Translations under genes and position numbers: made by a program
Assembly: GCF_963924675.1 (NCBI RefSeq)
Contig: NC_089236.1
Span: 30,837,319 to 30,901,318 of the forward strand
Length of the DNA stretch: 64,000 nucleotides
Source: Phocoena phocoena
Lineage: Eukaryota; Chordata; Mammalia; Artiodactyla; Phocoenidae
Direction: 5' to 3'
Shown here: one piece after another, positions 23,201 through 35,108 of the stretch
Layout of the letters: each line of letters opens with the position of its first letter
How positions within the stretch are numbered: the first letter of the stretch is position 1
Notes under the pieces: model-generated
What the model was told of the DNA's origin: nothing
Seen by the model: the letters and a program-made list of their open reading frames with translations, nothing else
Databases searched by the model: none

Positions 23201-24095
23201 TTAGAGAAATGCAAATCAAAACTGCAATGAGATATCATCTCACACCAGTCAGAATGGCCATCATCAAAAAATCTAGAAACAATAAATGCTGGAGAGGGTG
23301 TGGAGAAAAGGGAACACTCTTGTACTGCTGGTGGGAATGTGAATTGGTTCAGCCACTATGGAGAACAGTATGGAGGTTCCTTAAAAAACTACAAATAGAA
23401 TTACCATATGACCCAGCAGTCCCACTACTGGGCATATACCCTGAGAAAACCAAAATTCAAAAAGAGTCATGTACCAAAATGTTCATTGCAGCTCTATTTA
23501 CAATAGCCCAGAGATGGAAACAACCTAAGCGCCCATCATCAGATGAATGGATAAAGAAGATGTGGCACATATATACAATGGAATATTACTCAGCCTTAAA
23601 AAGAAATGAAATTGAGGTATTTGTAATGAGATGGATAGACCTAGAGTCTGTCATTCAGAGTGAAGTAAGTCAGAAAGAAAAAAACAAATACCGTATGCTA
23701 ACATATATATATGGAATTTAAGGGGAAAAAATGTCATGAAGAACCTAGGGGTAAGACAGGAATAAAGATGCAGACCTACTGGAGAACGGATTTGAGGATA
23801 TGGGGAGGGGGAAGGGTGAGCTTTGACAGGGTGAGAGAGAGTCATGGACATATACACACTAACAAACTTAGTAAGATAGATAGCTGGGGGGAAGCAGCCG
23901 CAAGGCACAGGATATTAGCTCGGTGCTTTGTGACAGCTTGGAGGGGTGGGATAGGGAGAGTGGGAGGGAGAGAGACGCAAGAGGGAAGACATATGGGAAC
24001 ATATGTATATGTATAACTGATTCACTTTGTTATAAAGCAGAAACTAACACACCATTGTAAAGCAATTATACCCCAATAAAGATGTTTAAAAATAA
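20280..24095 (+). mobile_element. 5'-truncated L1, plus strand
   Basis: A 3.8-kb L1 beginning in the endonuclease part of ORF2 and ending in a 3'UTR and A tail. A perfect 15-bp target duplication, AAAAACATTTAAGTG, lies at 20265-20279 and 24096-24110. ORF2 reading is preserved in long blocks with about four frameshifts. That low level of decay and the perfect duplication make it one of the younger L1s here. Confidence 0.95.
20281..23721 (+). pseudogene. L1 ORF2, 5'-truncated and frameshifted
   Basis: Open blocks follow each other in shifting frames: 20518-20922 (end of the endonuclease, RIDHIL just upstream and [10 protein letters not shown]), 20952-21269, 21130-22008 (fingers/palm with [40 protein letters not shown]), 21914-23128 (catalytic FADD box at 21998-22009, then thumb) and 23173-23721 (Cys motif [18 protein letters not shown], stop at 23719). 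In the Cys motif the usual His is Tyr. The first part of the endonuclease is missing, so it could not act on its own. Confidence 0.9.
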
Positions 24096-24302
24096 AAAAA
24101 CATTTAAGTGTATGCAAAGTATTTCCCTCTTCCAAATTTTGTTTTCAATGACAGAATTTTAGGCACCAGGATTTATTGGAATTTAGATAATATTTACATG
24201 CATTATTAATATTCATCTAGCTATTCTGCCTTTAGAATGATCATTTTCCCTATGGATGGAAAACGTTTAAAGAATTGAGTCCCTATTTAAAAGTAAATAT
24301 TA

Positions 24303-24492
24303 GGGCTTCCCTGTTGGCACAGTGGTTGAGAGTCTGCCTGCTGATGCAGGGGACATGGGTTCGTGTCCCGGTCTGGGAAGATCCCACGTGCTGCAGAGAA
24401 GCTGGGCCCGTGAGCCATGGACACTGAGCCTGCGCATCTGGAGACTGTGCTCCACAATGGGAGAGGCCACAACAGTGAGAGACCCGTGTATG

Positions 24493-24519
<27 letters not shown>
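24303..24519 (+). mobile_element. CHR-type SINE
   Basis: CHR head GGGCTTCCCTGTTGGCACAG, B box GGTTCGTGTCC, body GGGCCCGTGAGCCATGG and a pure A tail of roughly 25 or more bases. A perfect 14-bp target duplication, AAAAGTAAATATTA, is at 24289-24302 and 24520-24533. Frames through this element on either strand are not genes. Confidence 0.97.
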
Positions 24520-24529
<10 letters not shown>

Positions 24530-24533
24530 ATTA

Positions 24534-27500
24534 AATGTAAAGCGAAGTTTAAATCTGAATGCAAATTTTTTATTCCATTTTCTTTGTATCTACTCAGATA
24601 TGCATATCTTACATTACTATTAATTCTTCTAATATTTTCTCTTTTAAATAACCTTTTAATTTTAGAATAGTTTTATATTTTAAAGAATTGTGAGGACAGA
24701 ATTACAATATACCCCAAACCAAGTTCCCTCATTATTAATATATTACATTAATATATTTGTCACAATTAACTAAAATACATTAAAAATAATGTAACTGATG
24801 CATTATATTTAGTAATTAAAGTCCATACTTTATTCTGTTTTTCTTAATTTTTACTTAATATCCTTTTTCTGCTTCAGGATTCCACCCAGAATACCAATTA
24901 CCTTTAGTTTGCGTATCTACATAGGCTCCTCCATCTGTGGTAGTTCCTTAGATTTTCCTTGTTTTTGATGACCTTGACAGTTTTGAGGATTACTTGTCCG
25001 TTGTTTTGCAGAATGTTCTTCATTGGTACTTGTCTGATATTTTTTAATGATTAGATTTGGATTATAGATTTGGTGGATGAAAACCAGTGAGGCAAAATGC
25101 CATACTCTTCACCTCATATCAAGGGTACATAGTATCAAGATGACTTATCACTGTTGATGGTGACCTTGATCACCTGGCTTGATGTAGTGTTTGTCAGTTT
25201 CTTCACTTAAAGGTTACTCTTTTTCTCCCCTTCTATACTTTACTCTTGGAAGGAATTTACTATGGGCAAGCAAAACCAAATAAACAACAACAATAAAAAC
25301 ACAATGATTGAGAATGTCAAAGGGACACAGGACCCAATTGCAAGAGCTCTTAATGGCCAAAGCTGGAACGACTTCAACAAGAAAATAAAGGAGTATCTGA
25401 TTATAACCTAATATATAAAATAAATATCAGTGAGTCCACACTGATATATATGTGATAAAATTAATAATTGAATAGGGAGAATAGATAAATCTGCTGCACA
25501 AAAGAATTGAAAAATATTATGTAGATATGCTATTCTTAAGTAAGAAGGGTATAATTCCCTCTCTGTGGATTGCACATTATTCTATTATTTTTAAAACTTT
25601 AATAAAAGGTTTTAAATTTTTCCATGAATTGTCATAGTTTAAAACTCTATGCATATTGTTCCATCATTGAAATTTTAGCTTTAAATGCATAGTTACTTGA
25701 AATGTTCATAGATATTTGCTTTTAAAAGGTAAATAAATATGTCTGGAGGCTCAGGTTAAGTACTCTAAAACATGTTAGTTTCTAAAACATTTTTACATTT
25801 CTGAAAACAGAACTTAGGAATCTTAGACAGTTTAAATATTTAGGGAACATAATAAGACTTTGCTAATTTATCAATATACTTAGACCTTTTATGTAAAATA
25901 TTAAACAAATATTAAAAATATTAAGACTGTTTACCCTGGGAGTTTTCTATTACAGAACTCTACTCACGATAGTAACATTTTAAAAAATGCCATCTAGATG
26001 AAAGAACTGGATTCTGTATCCTAATAATTTTACTAGCTAACTTTAATTGGTATAACTAAACTTTCAGATACTAGGTAATCAGCCTTATTCCATAGAAATT
26101 TGCATTATTTTGGAACTGAGATTTGGATCCAATTCTACTCCTGATCTACCACTTCTTTATTTTCCTTTTTACTATGTTTTATTTTAAATTTCAGATTACA
26201 TAATAGAACATTTACATCATTATTATTTCCTTAGGAAACATAAAAAAATAATTATTTTATTCCATATATTTTTCTAAATTTTTAATTACACATAAGAAAT
26301 TTATTGAATGAACTGCACTGAAAGATGAAAGCAGAAAGCATTTTATTATTTCTCACTAATGTTTCATTAACGTTATTCTATAGACTCAGTTTTGCCACTA
26401 TGGGATAAAATCTTAGACAAATTCCATTGCTGTTTTAGTCACTTATAAATAACAAAATAATATTTTATTCTTGCACATATAAAAATTCCAAGCCAGTATA
26501 ATATCAAAGTTCCAAAATGTCATATGGTTTATTTTTGTTCCCCTTCAGATTAGGCTGAGAAACCTGCACTGGGAGAGTAGCATATGGTTGATTTCTTCTC
26601 TCATTCTCACTCTATTACCTTCTTGATGCCATTTTAGGCTCTCATACATTTATTAGATGCTGTTTTAGACACTCACGACTTTGATACAATAATTTGCTCA
26701 TATGTTTTATACAATACTAGTATACAGATACAATAGTAGTTATCAAATAAGAAAATGTTCCATCAGCAACTAATGTTTTATTTTTATTTTTTTAACAAAC
26801 TCAGTGTCACAAACTAATGACTAAGTCTAGAGATCAAGGCAATAGAATTCATTAAGGACAAGTGTATACTGTAGGTCAGTAAAACAGCAGTGGCACCGAT
26901 GCTTTTATTTTTCCCATCTTTAAGGTTTATGTGAATCTCTACATCATACTTGATCTTGCTAATATACGTGTGAAAGTGTGGATAGGAAAAAAATTAACAT
27001 AACATTGTTCACAAAATCTCTTCCTCTGCCTGTTATAGAAAACCCGATTTTTGCTAGTTAAATTCCTAAGTCTCTACAGTGCGTAATCAGGCCAACTAAA
27101 GTAAGTGGAAGGATTGAGATGTATCAGACCACCCTGATTTTCAACAGGACATAGTTTTTGGTGAAAGAGATGGTAACAGTTATAGAGAAAGAGGGAAGAA
27201 TGAGAAAAGTGTCAGCACTGAGTTAGTTCCTGAAGAAAATTTTGGATCATTTGGGTTGACATTAAAAACCCTGGAGCACATATTGTGGATGTGAAGTATT
27301 ACAAGAAAGAAATTTTTAAAAGTGAGTATTATAATTCTGCTTGTGTTGGAAAGGAATCACACTTTGCACTTTCAAGAGTCTTAAAAAATGTAAATTGATT
27401 TCTTATTACATAAATATTTTACACTATTTTAGAAATGTCAGAATTTTTAAAATGTGTGACCCCTGTGTCCAGACTAGTCACACAGAAGCTAAATTTAAGA

Positions 27501-30500
27501 TGGGTTATATTTCATATCTACCCCATTCATTCCTGTTTTCTCCATTTCTATAACTTTTCTATTATAAAGACATCATGTGCTTAGATCTATGTGAAACTGA
27601 CAGGAAAGATGGTAGATAGACAAATAAATCACTCCTTCCCTATAAAATTTGGTATTTATTCTATCAAATCATGATTTTGACCAGTATAAGACAAGTTTTC
27701 TAAAATTAAAGACATCTTTTTTTCTTTCCCCTTGTCTCTAGGTGGCAATTTTTAAAAGAAAATTTGTGAAATCAACTGTCACTTAATGTTACCTTTCTGA
27801 GCCAGTGAAGAACTTCTACAAATCAGATTTTAGATTGCTTTAACTATTTCCCAACCCAATCAATTGAAGATGAACTGATTTAACCTGCCTTTTGAAGAAA
27901 GGAAAAAATAGTTAAGGCTCTTACTCTCTGGGTTTTGGAAGGTAAATGGTGAAATAGAGTTATTAAATTTTCCAATTTCTTTCTTTGCCTAAGTGTGCAG
28001 AATCAGACCCCTCTTCAATTGATTGTACAAAAGCTCTGGAAAAGTTGTGTCAATTGTAAAGGCTTTTTTCCCCCTGAAAGATGCTCTATGTGCCTGTTAA
28101 CTCCTTATCTTCAAACGACAATCAAGAGTTAAGTAGGCTATTATCTCAATCCAATTCTTGTTATGTTATATCTCCAATCCTCATACTTAATTGTACCTTT
28201 TTGGCTTAGTTTTTTATCTAAAACGCCAAGATGATCACCCCATTTATAATATATAATAAATATAACAAATATGTTACATTAAATAGCATACTTTCTTATA
28301 TAACTAAATAAAAATAAATGCATTGGCAGAATATCAACCCATGTAATTAAATGCTATATTTAAATTCATATCATAACATATTTAAAGTACCATAGTATTA
28401 TTAGTTTGCATATATCAATAACTATATTCTCATGGTTCTGAATGCACAGTGCCTTTAATCATTTGCATTTTATGATAATATTTGCATTCATTATAAAGGA
28501 TTAAAGATACTTTACTTTTTATTCTTGATAAATATATAGAGAAACTATTATCATTCTATTAAGGAAATAAAGAGAAGAGGGTAAGTTCTTCACTGCCTTC
28601 TTCATATAAAATGATCTTTATTTTCTCTTTCACGTGTCAATATCAACACTGACTTACATTGCATGCATTCTCTAACCAACCACTTCCTTAAAAATGACTT
28701 TTTCTAAAAAAGCCTTCAGATACCCAGGGACTTGTAGAATTGCCAATAAAGGTTTCTGTAATTTTGAATTTGCTTATTTTTATCTCTTTTATGTTGTTTT
28801 AATCTTTGTATGTTTACTTTACTTTCCCCATTAGTTTGACCAGTAAGGGTCCAGGTTAGCTGACCACTGAATTTTAGGTATATTCAAGGAAACAGCTCAG
28901 AATTCTCTTTTAGTCAGAACTCTTTTGTAGTCATCACATTCTGAAAGATAAAATTAAGCATTCACATATCTATATGTTATTATTAATATTAAATAATAAA
29001 GTAGGTAGGTATAGGAGATGAATCATTTACAATAATTGTAGGATCTGGCATATAGTTTATGAAGGTTGATGTAATTTTAATGTTGATTAGGAAATGATAG
29101 ACATAATATTGCAATGTAACTACTTAGTTTAAAAAAATCACTATTAGAAGGTAGTCAGCGACTTAGCACTTAATAATACTACGTGAACACCTACATTGAA
29201 AATTTTGCAAATGTTTTTGTTAATATGAAGACACAATGAACATATTTGTGATCTTTATTGTTTTGTTCAGTTTTAATTTGTTTTTGAGTAATAAAGCCTG
29301 GCTTCTAAGAATACAGTACAAAGGCTAATAATGAAGGTAGAATCAAGGAGAACATGCTCATGCTATGCTTCTATTTCAGTAAATTAGTGAATATCATTAG
29401 TCAATACTATCTTTACATTTATTGGAGTTTTTGTGCATGTATTTAATTAGCTCTAATTCTGTTTGACTTGTATCTGATCATTATTGCTACAAAATAAATT
29501 GTCTTTAGTAATGTCCAGAAAGTATAGGAAATCATATCTCAAAGGTTGGAGAAGAGCTGGTCTTAGCATATTACAGCAATGTTCTCAGGCCATATGAGAC
29601 TCCAACATTGATTTTACTGGTGAAAAAATCAAAGAAACAATAATAGAATGCAAGTAGAACTAGATATATATTAAAATACAAGTGTCTTCTTTTGATTCCT
29701 AAATTTGATTAGTGTAAAGTGATAGTGTAAATAGTTAAATGGAAAGGGGCCATTAACTAAGTCAAGATTTACAGAAGCATTTTCAATTTAAGAAAATTTT
29801 AGAATGTTCTAAGGCATCCATAAATGAAATGTCACATGGAAGAAGGCAAAACAAAAATAACAAAACACATAATTTGAGTGTGATATATCAAAACAGCTGG
29901 TTCAATACAATAATATTTAATTCAAAAGAAAGTTACTTGTCAAACTTGTGATCCACTGAAAGATTAATTCAGTAAGTAGTATTCTTTTTGTATAGTTGTA
30001 ATCAGTGCATGTAATAGTTTTGTAGGTGGCTGTCTTGTGGCTTTCCACTAGATAAGAGTAAGTTAGAGTGAATAAAATTTCATTATGTATATTTAATATC
30101 CACTTGCAAGGAAGAAGGAGTTTGCTATATTTTGAATACAGCAACAATTACTGATGTTTCAGTGTTTTAGTGATGTAATATTTATTTTCTTCCTACTTTA
30201 ATTTAATTTTATACTGTTAGAGTCATTGTAAAATAATTCATATTCTCAACTTGTGAATGATGGCATACTAGAATGAGTCTTTAGTAACCCTGTTTTACAG
30301 AGAAATGACTAGGGTAACTTTGGCTCCATAGTTGCATGCTGAGATGCCAGACTTAAGACCCAAACAAAATGATGAGTTAAAAAGTACCTCCTCATCCATG
30401 TATGGACTACATCATATGAAGTAAGAGTTTAGTTTACTAAATTAAAGAAAAAGTTGAGTTATCTGGAAAACATTCAGAATTATTTTTAGGGAATGGGAAG

Positions 30501-30884
30501 GGCATTTTAATATAATAATTGGAAGTGCTACTCATATTCCTCTGTCTTTTCCTTGGGAGAACTTGTCTCAAGCCACTTAAAGAAAAATATTTAAGAAAAC
30601 TGAATTAATGAACATTCCTTGGGTGCAAATAGATATGTTAAATTTGGTAAAGTGGGACCAGCCATTTCCTCACTTCAACTGCTACAAAGAATGGAGGTGG
30701 GCATTGGTGAAAAAAGATGCTTCTCACTAAAGTTAAGTTTGGAATTCAGAGAGCAGCCCTGATGACAGAAATAACAAATCATAAAGGTCTCCCAAGCACA
30801 TGTCACACACATAGGATTCTGCCTGATGAAGGATGGACTGAGTGAACTTAGGCATGAACTAACTACTCTAAACAGAGCCTCAGT
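24534..30884. other. Long repeat-poor AT-rich block
   Basis: About 6.3 kb with only one ancient repeat recognised (24645-25250). No frame longer than about 80 codons and no protein-like sequence. It could be intronic or intergenic, and conserved non-coding elements cannot be excluded by eye. Confidence 0.5.
24645..25250. mobile_element. Ancient L1M-type repeat, related to 42485-42925
   Basis: Shares ordered blocks with 42485-42925, for example CATTTGTCACAACTAA versus TATTTGTCACAATTAACTAA, GATTCCACCCAGAATACC versus GATCCCATCTAGGATAC, and CTTGTTTTTGATGACCTTGACA versus CTTGTTTTCAATGACATGGACA. I recall this as part of an old L1 3' region; orientation and family need a library search. Confidence 0.55.
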
Positions 30885-30901
30885 AAAAATCTACTGTTTC
30901 A

Positions 30902-31129
30902 GGCTTCCCTGGTGGCGCAGTGGTTGAGAGTCTGCCTGCCGATGCAGGGGACACGGGTTCGTGACCCGGTCCAGGAAGATCCCACATGCCGTGGAGCGGC
31001 TGGGCCCGTGAGCTATGGCCACTGAACCTGCGCGTCTGGAGCCTGTGCTCTGCAATGGGAGAGGCCACAACAGTGAGAGGCCCATGTACCGCAAACAAAA
31101 CAAAACTAAACAAAACAAACAAACAAAGA
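30902..31129 (+). mobile_element. CHR-type SINE
   Basis: GGCTTCCCTGGTGGCGCAG head, B box GGTTCGTGACCC and an A tail diversified into CAAAA repeats. The target duplication is imperfect (AAAATCTACTGTTTCA left, AAAACTAACGTTTCTCA right), so this copy is probably older than those with perfect duplications. Confidence 0.93.
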
Positions 31130-31504
31130 TAAAAACTAACGTTTCTCAGTTAATTGTGTATTTTTTCCCTCTTCATTTTCCTTTCTTAAACTATTGAAAT
31201 GCAGGTAATCAAAGCTTATGTTTAAACATTTATTAAGCACTGACTGAGTGACAGAGAAGTCTATAAAAATAAATATGTAAAATAAATATTTTTAAAATTA
31301 AAATAAAATATAGTTCAGGTTTGGGGAAACTCAGAGACAAACACAATGTATATAAACAATGTGCACAACATGCTTGGATGGGCACAAAATCAGAGTTTAA
31401 ATATTGGAATATTACAAAAAAAATATTCTAAGTGAAATAGTCTTAATAGACTTACAGGGGGTGAAATTTGAGTGAGACAGGAATGTATAATAGTCAATAA
31501 TAAA

Positions 31505-31690
31505 CATGGCTAATTGGTGCTTTCTGTGTGCCAGTTACTATTCCAAATGCTTCACATATATTAACTTATGAAAGTTTTATATCGAGCCTATGAAACAGGC
31601 AACAATAATTGACTGATTTTACAAGTGAAGTAATTGAAGCCTATACAAGGCTTTAAAAAAATTCACAGACTTTAAGAGAGAGTTCTGGAT
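31505..31690 (-). mobile_element. MIR SINE fragment
   Basis: Reverse-complement MIR order: TTTCTGTGTGCCAGTTACTA, TCCAAATGCTTCACATATAT, TTTTACAAGTGAAGTAATTG. Confidence 0.65.
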
Positions 31691-31830
31691 TTTAAATAGA
31701 TTCTGTCTCTTACTAACAGTATAGCTTACCTAACACGGTTGTTGTGAACATTAAATAAAATTTTATACGTACGCACTTAGAACAACTCCTCATCTAGGGT
31801 AAAATATTAATAAATATTAAATATTTTATA
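31691..31830 (+). mobile_element. MIR SINE fragment, opposite orientation
   Basis: Sense MIR signature: CTAACACGGTTGTTGTGAAC, ATTAAATAAAATTTTATACG, CACTTAGAACAACTC, then AATATTAATAAATATT. It sits head to head with the MIR on its left. Confidence 0.6.
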
Positions 31831-32172
31831 ATTATTTTTATGTTCTTCATTTTTTGTTTGGTCTTGAATAAAGGATAGTTCTTTGTCTGTCAGTGAGAAC
31901 AGTAATGGGTGCATGAAAAGTCACAGAATGAGAAGCAAAGTAGTGTGATGGAGCACAAAAAAGATGGTGGGAAATACAGGGTGGTGAACATTTGTGAAGT
32001 GTCTGAAAAAGCTATGCAAATGTTTGTATTTATTCCAGTAGGACATTGAGAGCCAATTAAGAGATTTAAATAGAATTATCATGATTATTTCTCTGTTTTA
32101 AAACAACTCCAAAGACATTGTGGAGAGTGAAGGTAGGAGAGATAGAGATTACGGGAAGATAAAGTATTAAAA
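31831..32172. other. Single-copy sequence upstream of the full-length L1
   Basis: AT-rich, no gene or repeat seen. Confidence 0.5.
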
Positions 32173-32182
32173 AAACAATCGA

Positions 32183-34212
32183 GGGGAGACCTTCAAGATG
32201 GCAGAAGAGTAAGACATGGAGATCACTTTCCTCCCTACAAATACATCAGAAATACATCTACATGTGGAACAACTCCTACAGAACACGTACTGAACGCTGG
32301 CAGAAGACCTCAGACTTCCCAAAAGGCAAGAAACTCCCCATGTACCTGGGTAGGGCAAAAGAAGAAAGAAAAAAAGAAGACAAAAGAATAGGGATGATAC
32401 TTGCACCAGTGGGAGGGTGCTGTGAAGGAGGAAATGTTTCCACACACTAGGAGGTCCCTTTGTGGGTGGAGATTGTGGGTGGTGGAGGGGGAAGCTTCGG
32501 AGTCATGGAGGAGAGTACAGCAACAAGGGTGCGGAGGGCAAAGTGGAGAGATTCCTGCACAGAGGATCAGTGCTGACCACCACTCACCAGCCCGAGAGGC
32601 TTGTCTGCTCACCGCCGGGACAGGCAGGGACTGTGAGCTGAGGCTTAGGCTTCAGAGGTCAGATCCCAGGGAGAGGACTTGTGTTGGCTGTGTGAACACA
32701 GATTGAACGGGGCTAGTGCACAACAGGTAGCCAGCAGGGAGTCCAGGAAAATATCTGGAGCTGCCTAAGAGGCAAGAGACCATTGTTTCGATGCACAAAG
32801 AGAGGGGATTCTGGGCAGCGCTTAGATGAGCTTGAGAGATGGGCGTGAGCCATGGCTATCAGCACAGACACCAGAGACGGGCATGAAATGCTAAAGCTGC
32901 TGCTGCAGCCACCAAGAAGCCTGTGAGCAAGCACAGGTCACTATCTGCACCTCTCCTCCCGGGAGCCTGTGCAACCCGCCACTGACATGGTCCCGTGATC
33001 CAGGGACAACTTCCCCGAGAGAACACACAACATGCCTCAGGCTGTTGCAATGTCACGCTGGCCTCTGCTGCTCTAGGCTCACACCACATTCTTTACCCCT
33101 TGCTCCCCTACTCAAGCCTGAGTGTGCCAGAGCCCCCTAATTATCTGCTACTTTAATCCCGTTCAGTCTGAGTGAAGAACAGACACTCTCAGGCAACATA
33201 CATACAGAGGCAGGGCCAATCCAAAGCTGAATACCAGGAGCTTTGCGAACAAAGAAGAGAAAGGGAAATCTCTCCCAGCAGCCTCAGGAACACCGGATTA
33301 AATTTCCACAATCAACTTGATGTATCCTGCATCTGTGGAATACCTGAATAGATGATAAATCATCCCAAGATTGAGGAGGAGGAGTTTGGGAGCAAAGATA
33401 TATATATTTTTTTCTTTTTTCTTTTTGTGAGTGTGTATGTGTATGCTTCTTCATGTGATATTGTCTGTATAGCTTTGCTTTCACAATTTGTCTAAGGTGA
33501 ATCTATCCATGTTTTTTTTTGTTGTTTTTTCTTAGTATAGCTTTTAGCACTTGTTATCATTGGTGGATTTGTTTTTTGGTTTGGTTTTGCTCTTATTTCT
33601 TTCTTTCATGTTTTTCATTATTTTTAATTTTTAAAAAATTCTAACAATTATTTATTATTATTTTAATAACTTTATTTTATTTTTTTCTTTCTTACCTTTT
33701 TCTGTTTTTTCTTCTTAGCCGTGTGACTGACAGGGTCTTGGTGCTCTGGCCAGCTGGCAGACCTGTGGCTCTGAGGTGGGAGAGCTGAGTTAAGGGCATT
33801 GGTCCACCAGAGACTTCCTGACTCCATATAATATCAAACAGTGAAAAATCTCCCAGAGATCTCCATCTCAACGTTAAGACCCAGCTCCACTCAATGACTA
33901 GCAAACTACAGTGTGAGCACCCTATGCCAAATAACTAGCAAGAGAGGAACACAACACAACCCGTTAGCAGAGAGGCTGACTAAAATCATAAGGTCAAATA
34001 CACCCAAAAACTCACCACAGAATGGAATCCTGCCCACCAGAAAGACAAGATCCAACCTCATCCACAAGAACACAGGCACTAGCCCCCACCACTACGAAAC
34101 CTACACAACACACTGAACCAAGCTTACCACCTAGGGACAGACACCAAAACAACGAGAACTATAAACCTGCAACCTGTGAAAAGGAGATCCGAAACACAGT
34201 AAGTTAAGCAAA
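32183..34212 (+). promoter_or_regulatory. 5'UTR/promoter of the full-length plus-strand L1
   Basis: About 2 kb upstream of ORF1, GC-richer in its first kilobase and T-rich around 33400-33720. By family knowledge it contains the internal Pol II promoter. Compared with the copy at 54798-57343 it lacks the duplicated segment and the long GAAA tracts; the matching place (around 33360-33480) has only short TA/TC-rich sequence. Short frames here are not genes. Confidence 0.7.
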
Positions 34213-35108
34213 ATGAGAAGACAGAGAAACACACAGGTGATGAAGGAGAAAAGGGAAAACTCACCAGACCAAAAAAATAAAGAGGAAATAGGCAGTCTAC
34301 CTGAAAAAAAAAATTAGAATAATGATACTAAAGATGATCCAAAATCTTGGAAATAGAATGGAGATAATACAAGAAACGTTTAACAAGCACCTAGAAGAAC
34401 TAAAGAGCAAACGAACAATGATGAACAACACAATAACTGAAATTAAATATTCTCTAGAAAGAATCAATAGCAGAATAACTGAGGCAGAAAAACGGATAAG
34501 TGACCTGGAAGATAAAATGGTGAAAATAACTACTGCAGAGAAGAATAAAGAAAAAAGAATGAAAACATTTGAGGACAGTCTCAGAGACCTCTGGGATAAC
34601 ATTAAAAAAACCAACATTTGAATTATGGGGGTCCCGAAGAAGAAGAAGAGAAAAAATAAAGGGACTAAAGGGATTTGAAGGGATTATAGTTGAAAACATC
34701 CCTAATATGGAAAAGGAAATAGTTAATCAAGTCCAGGAAGCACAGAGAGTCCCATACAGGATAAATCCAAGGAGAAACACACCAAGATGGATATTAATCA
34801 AACAATCAAAAATTAAATACAAAGAAAACATATTAAAAGCAGCAATGGAAAAACAACAAATAACACACAAGGGAATCCCCATAAGGTTAAAAGCTGATCT
34901 TTCAGCAGAAAATCTGCAAGCCAGAAAGGAGTGGCAAGACATATTTAAAATGATGAAAGGGAAAATCCTACAACCAAGATAATTCGACCCAGAAAGGATC
35001 TCATTCAGATATGAAAGAGAAATTAAAACATTTACAGACAAGCAAAGGCTAAGAGAATTCAGCACCACCAAACCAGCTTTACAACAAATGCTAAAGGAAC
35101 TTCTTTAG
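34213..35108 (+). pseudogene. L1 ORF1, frameshifted
   Basis: Starts MRRQRNTQVMKEKRENSPDQ at 34213. An A-run near 34303-34312 shifts the frame, ending in a stop soon after SLPEK. The coiled coil continues at 34322-34621 (MIQNLGNRMEIIQETF) and the RRM and C-terminal domain in 34569-34982 (EIVNQVQEAQRVPYRINPRR, ADLSAENLQARKEWQDIFK). The natural stop is at 35106-35108. At least two frame breaks plus internal stops; not functional. Confidence 0.88.

Noticed and set aside
24303..24519. tRNA gene candidate from the B box
   Set aside because: The tRNA-like head is part of a SINE with an A tail and target duplications. It does not fold as a complete functional tRNA.
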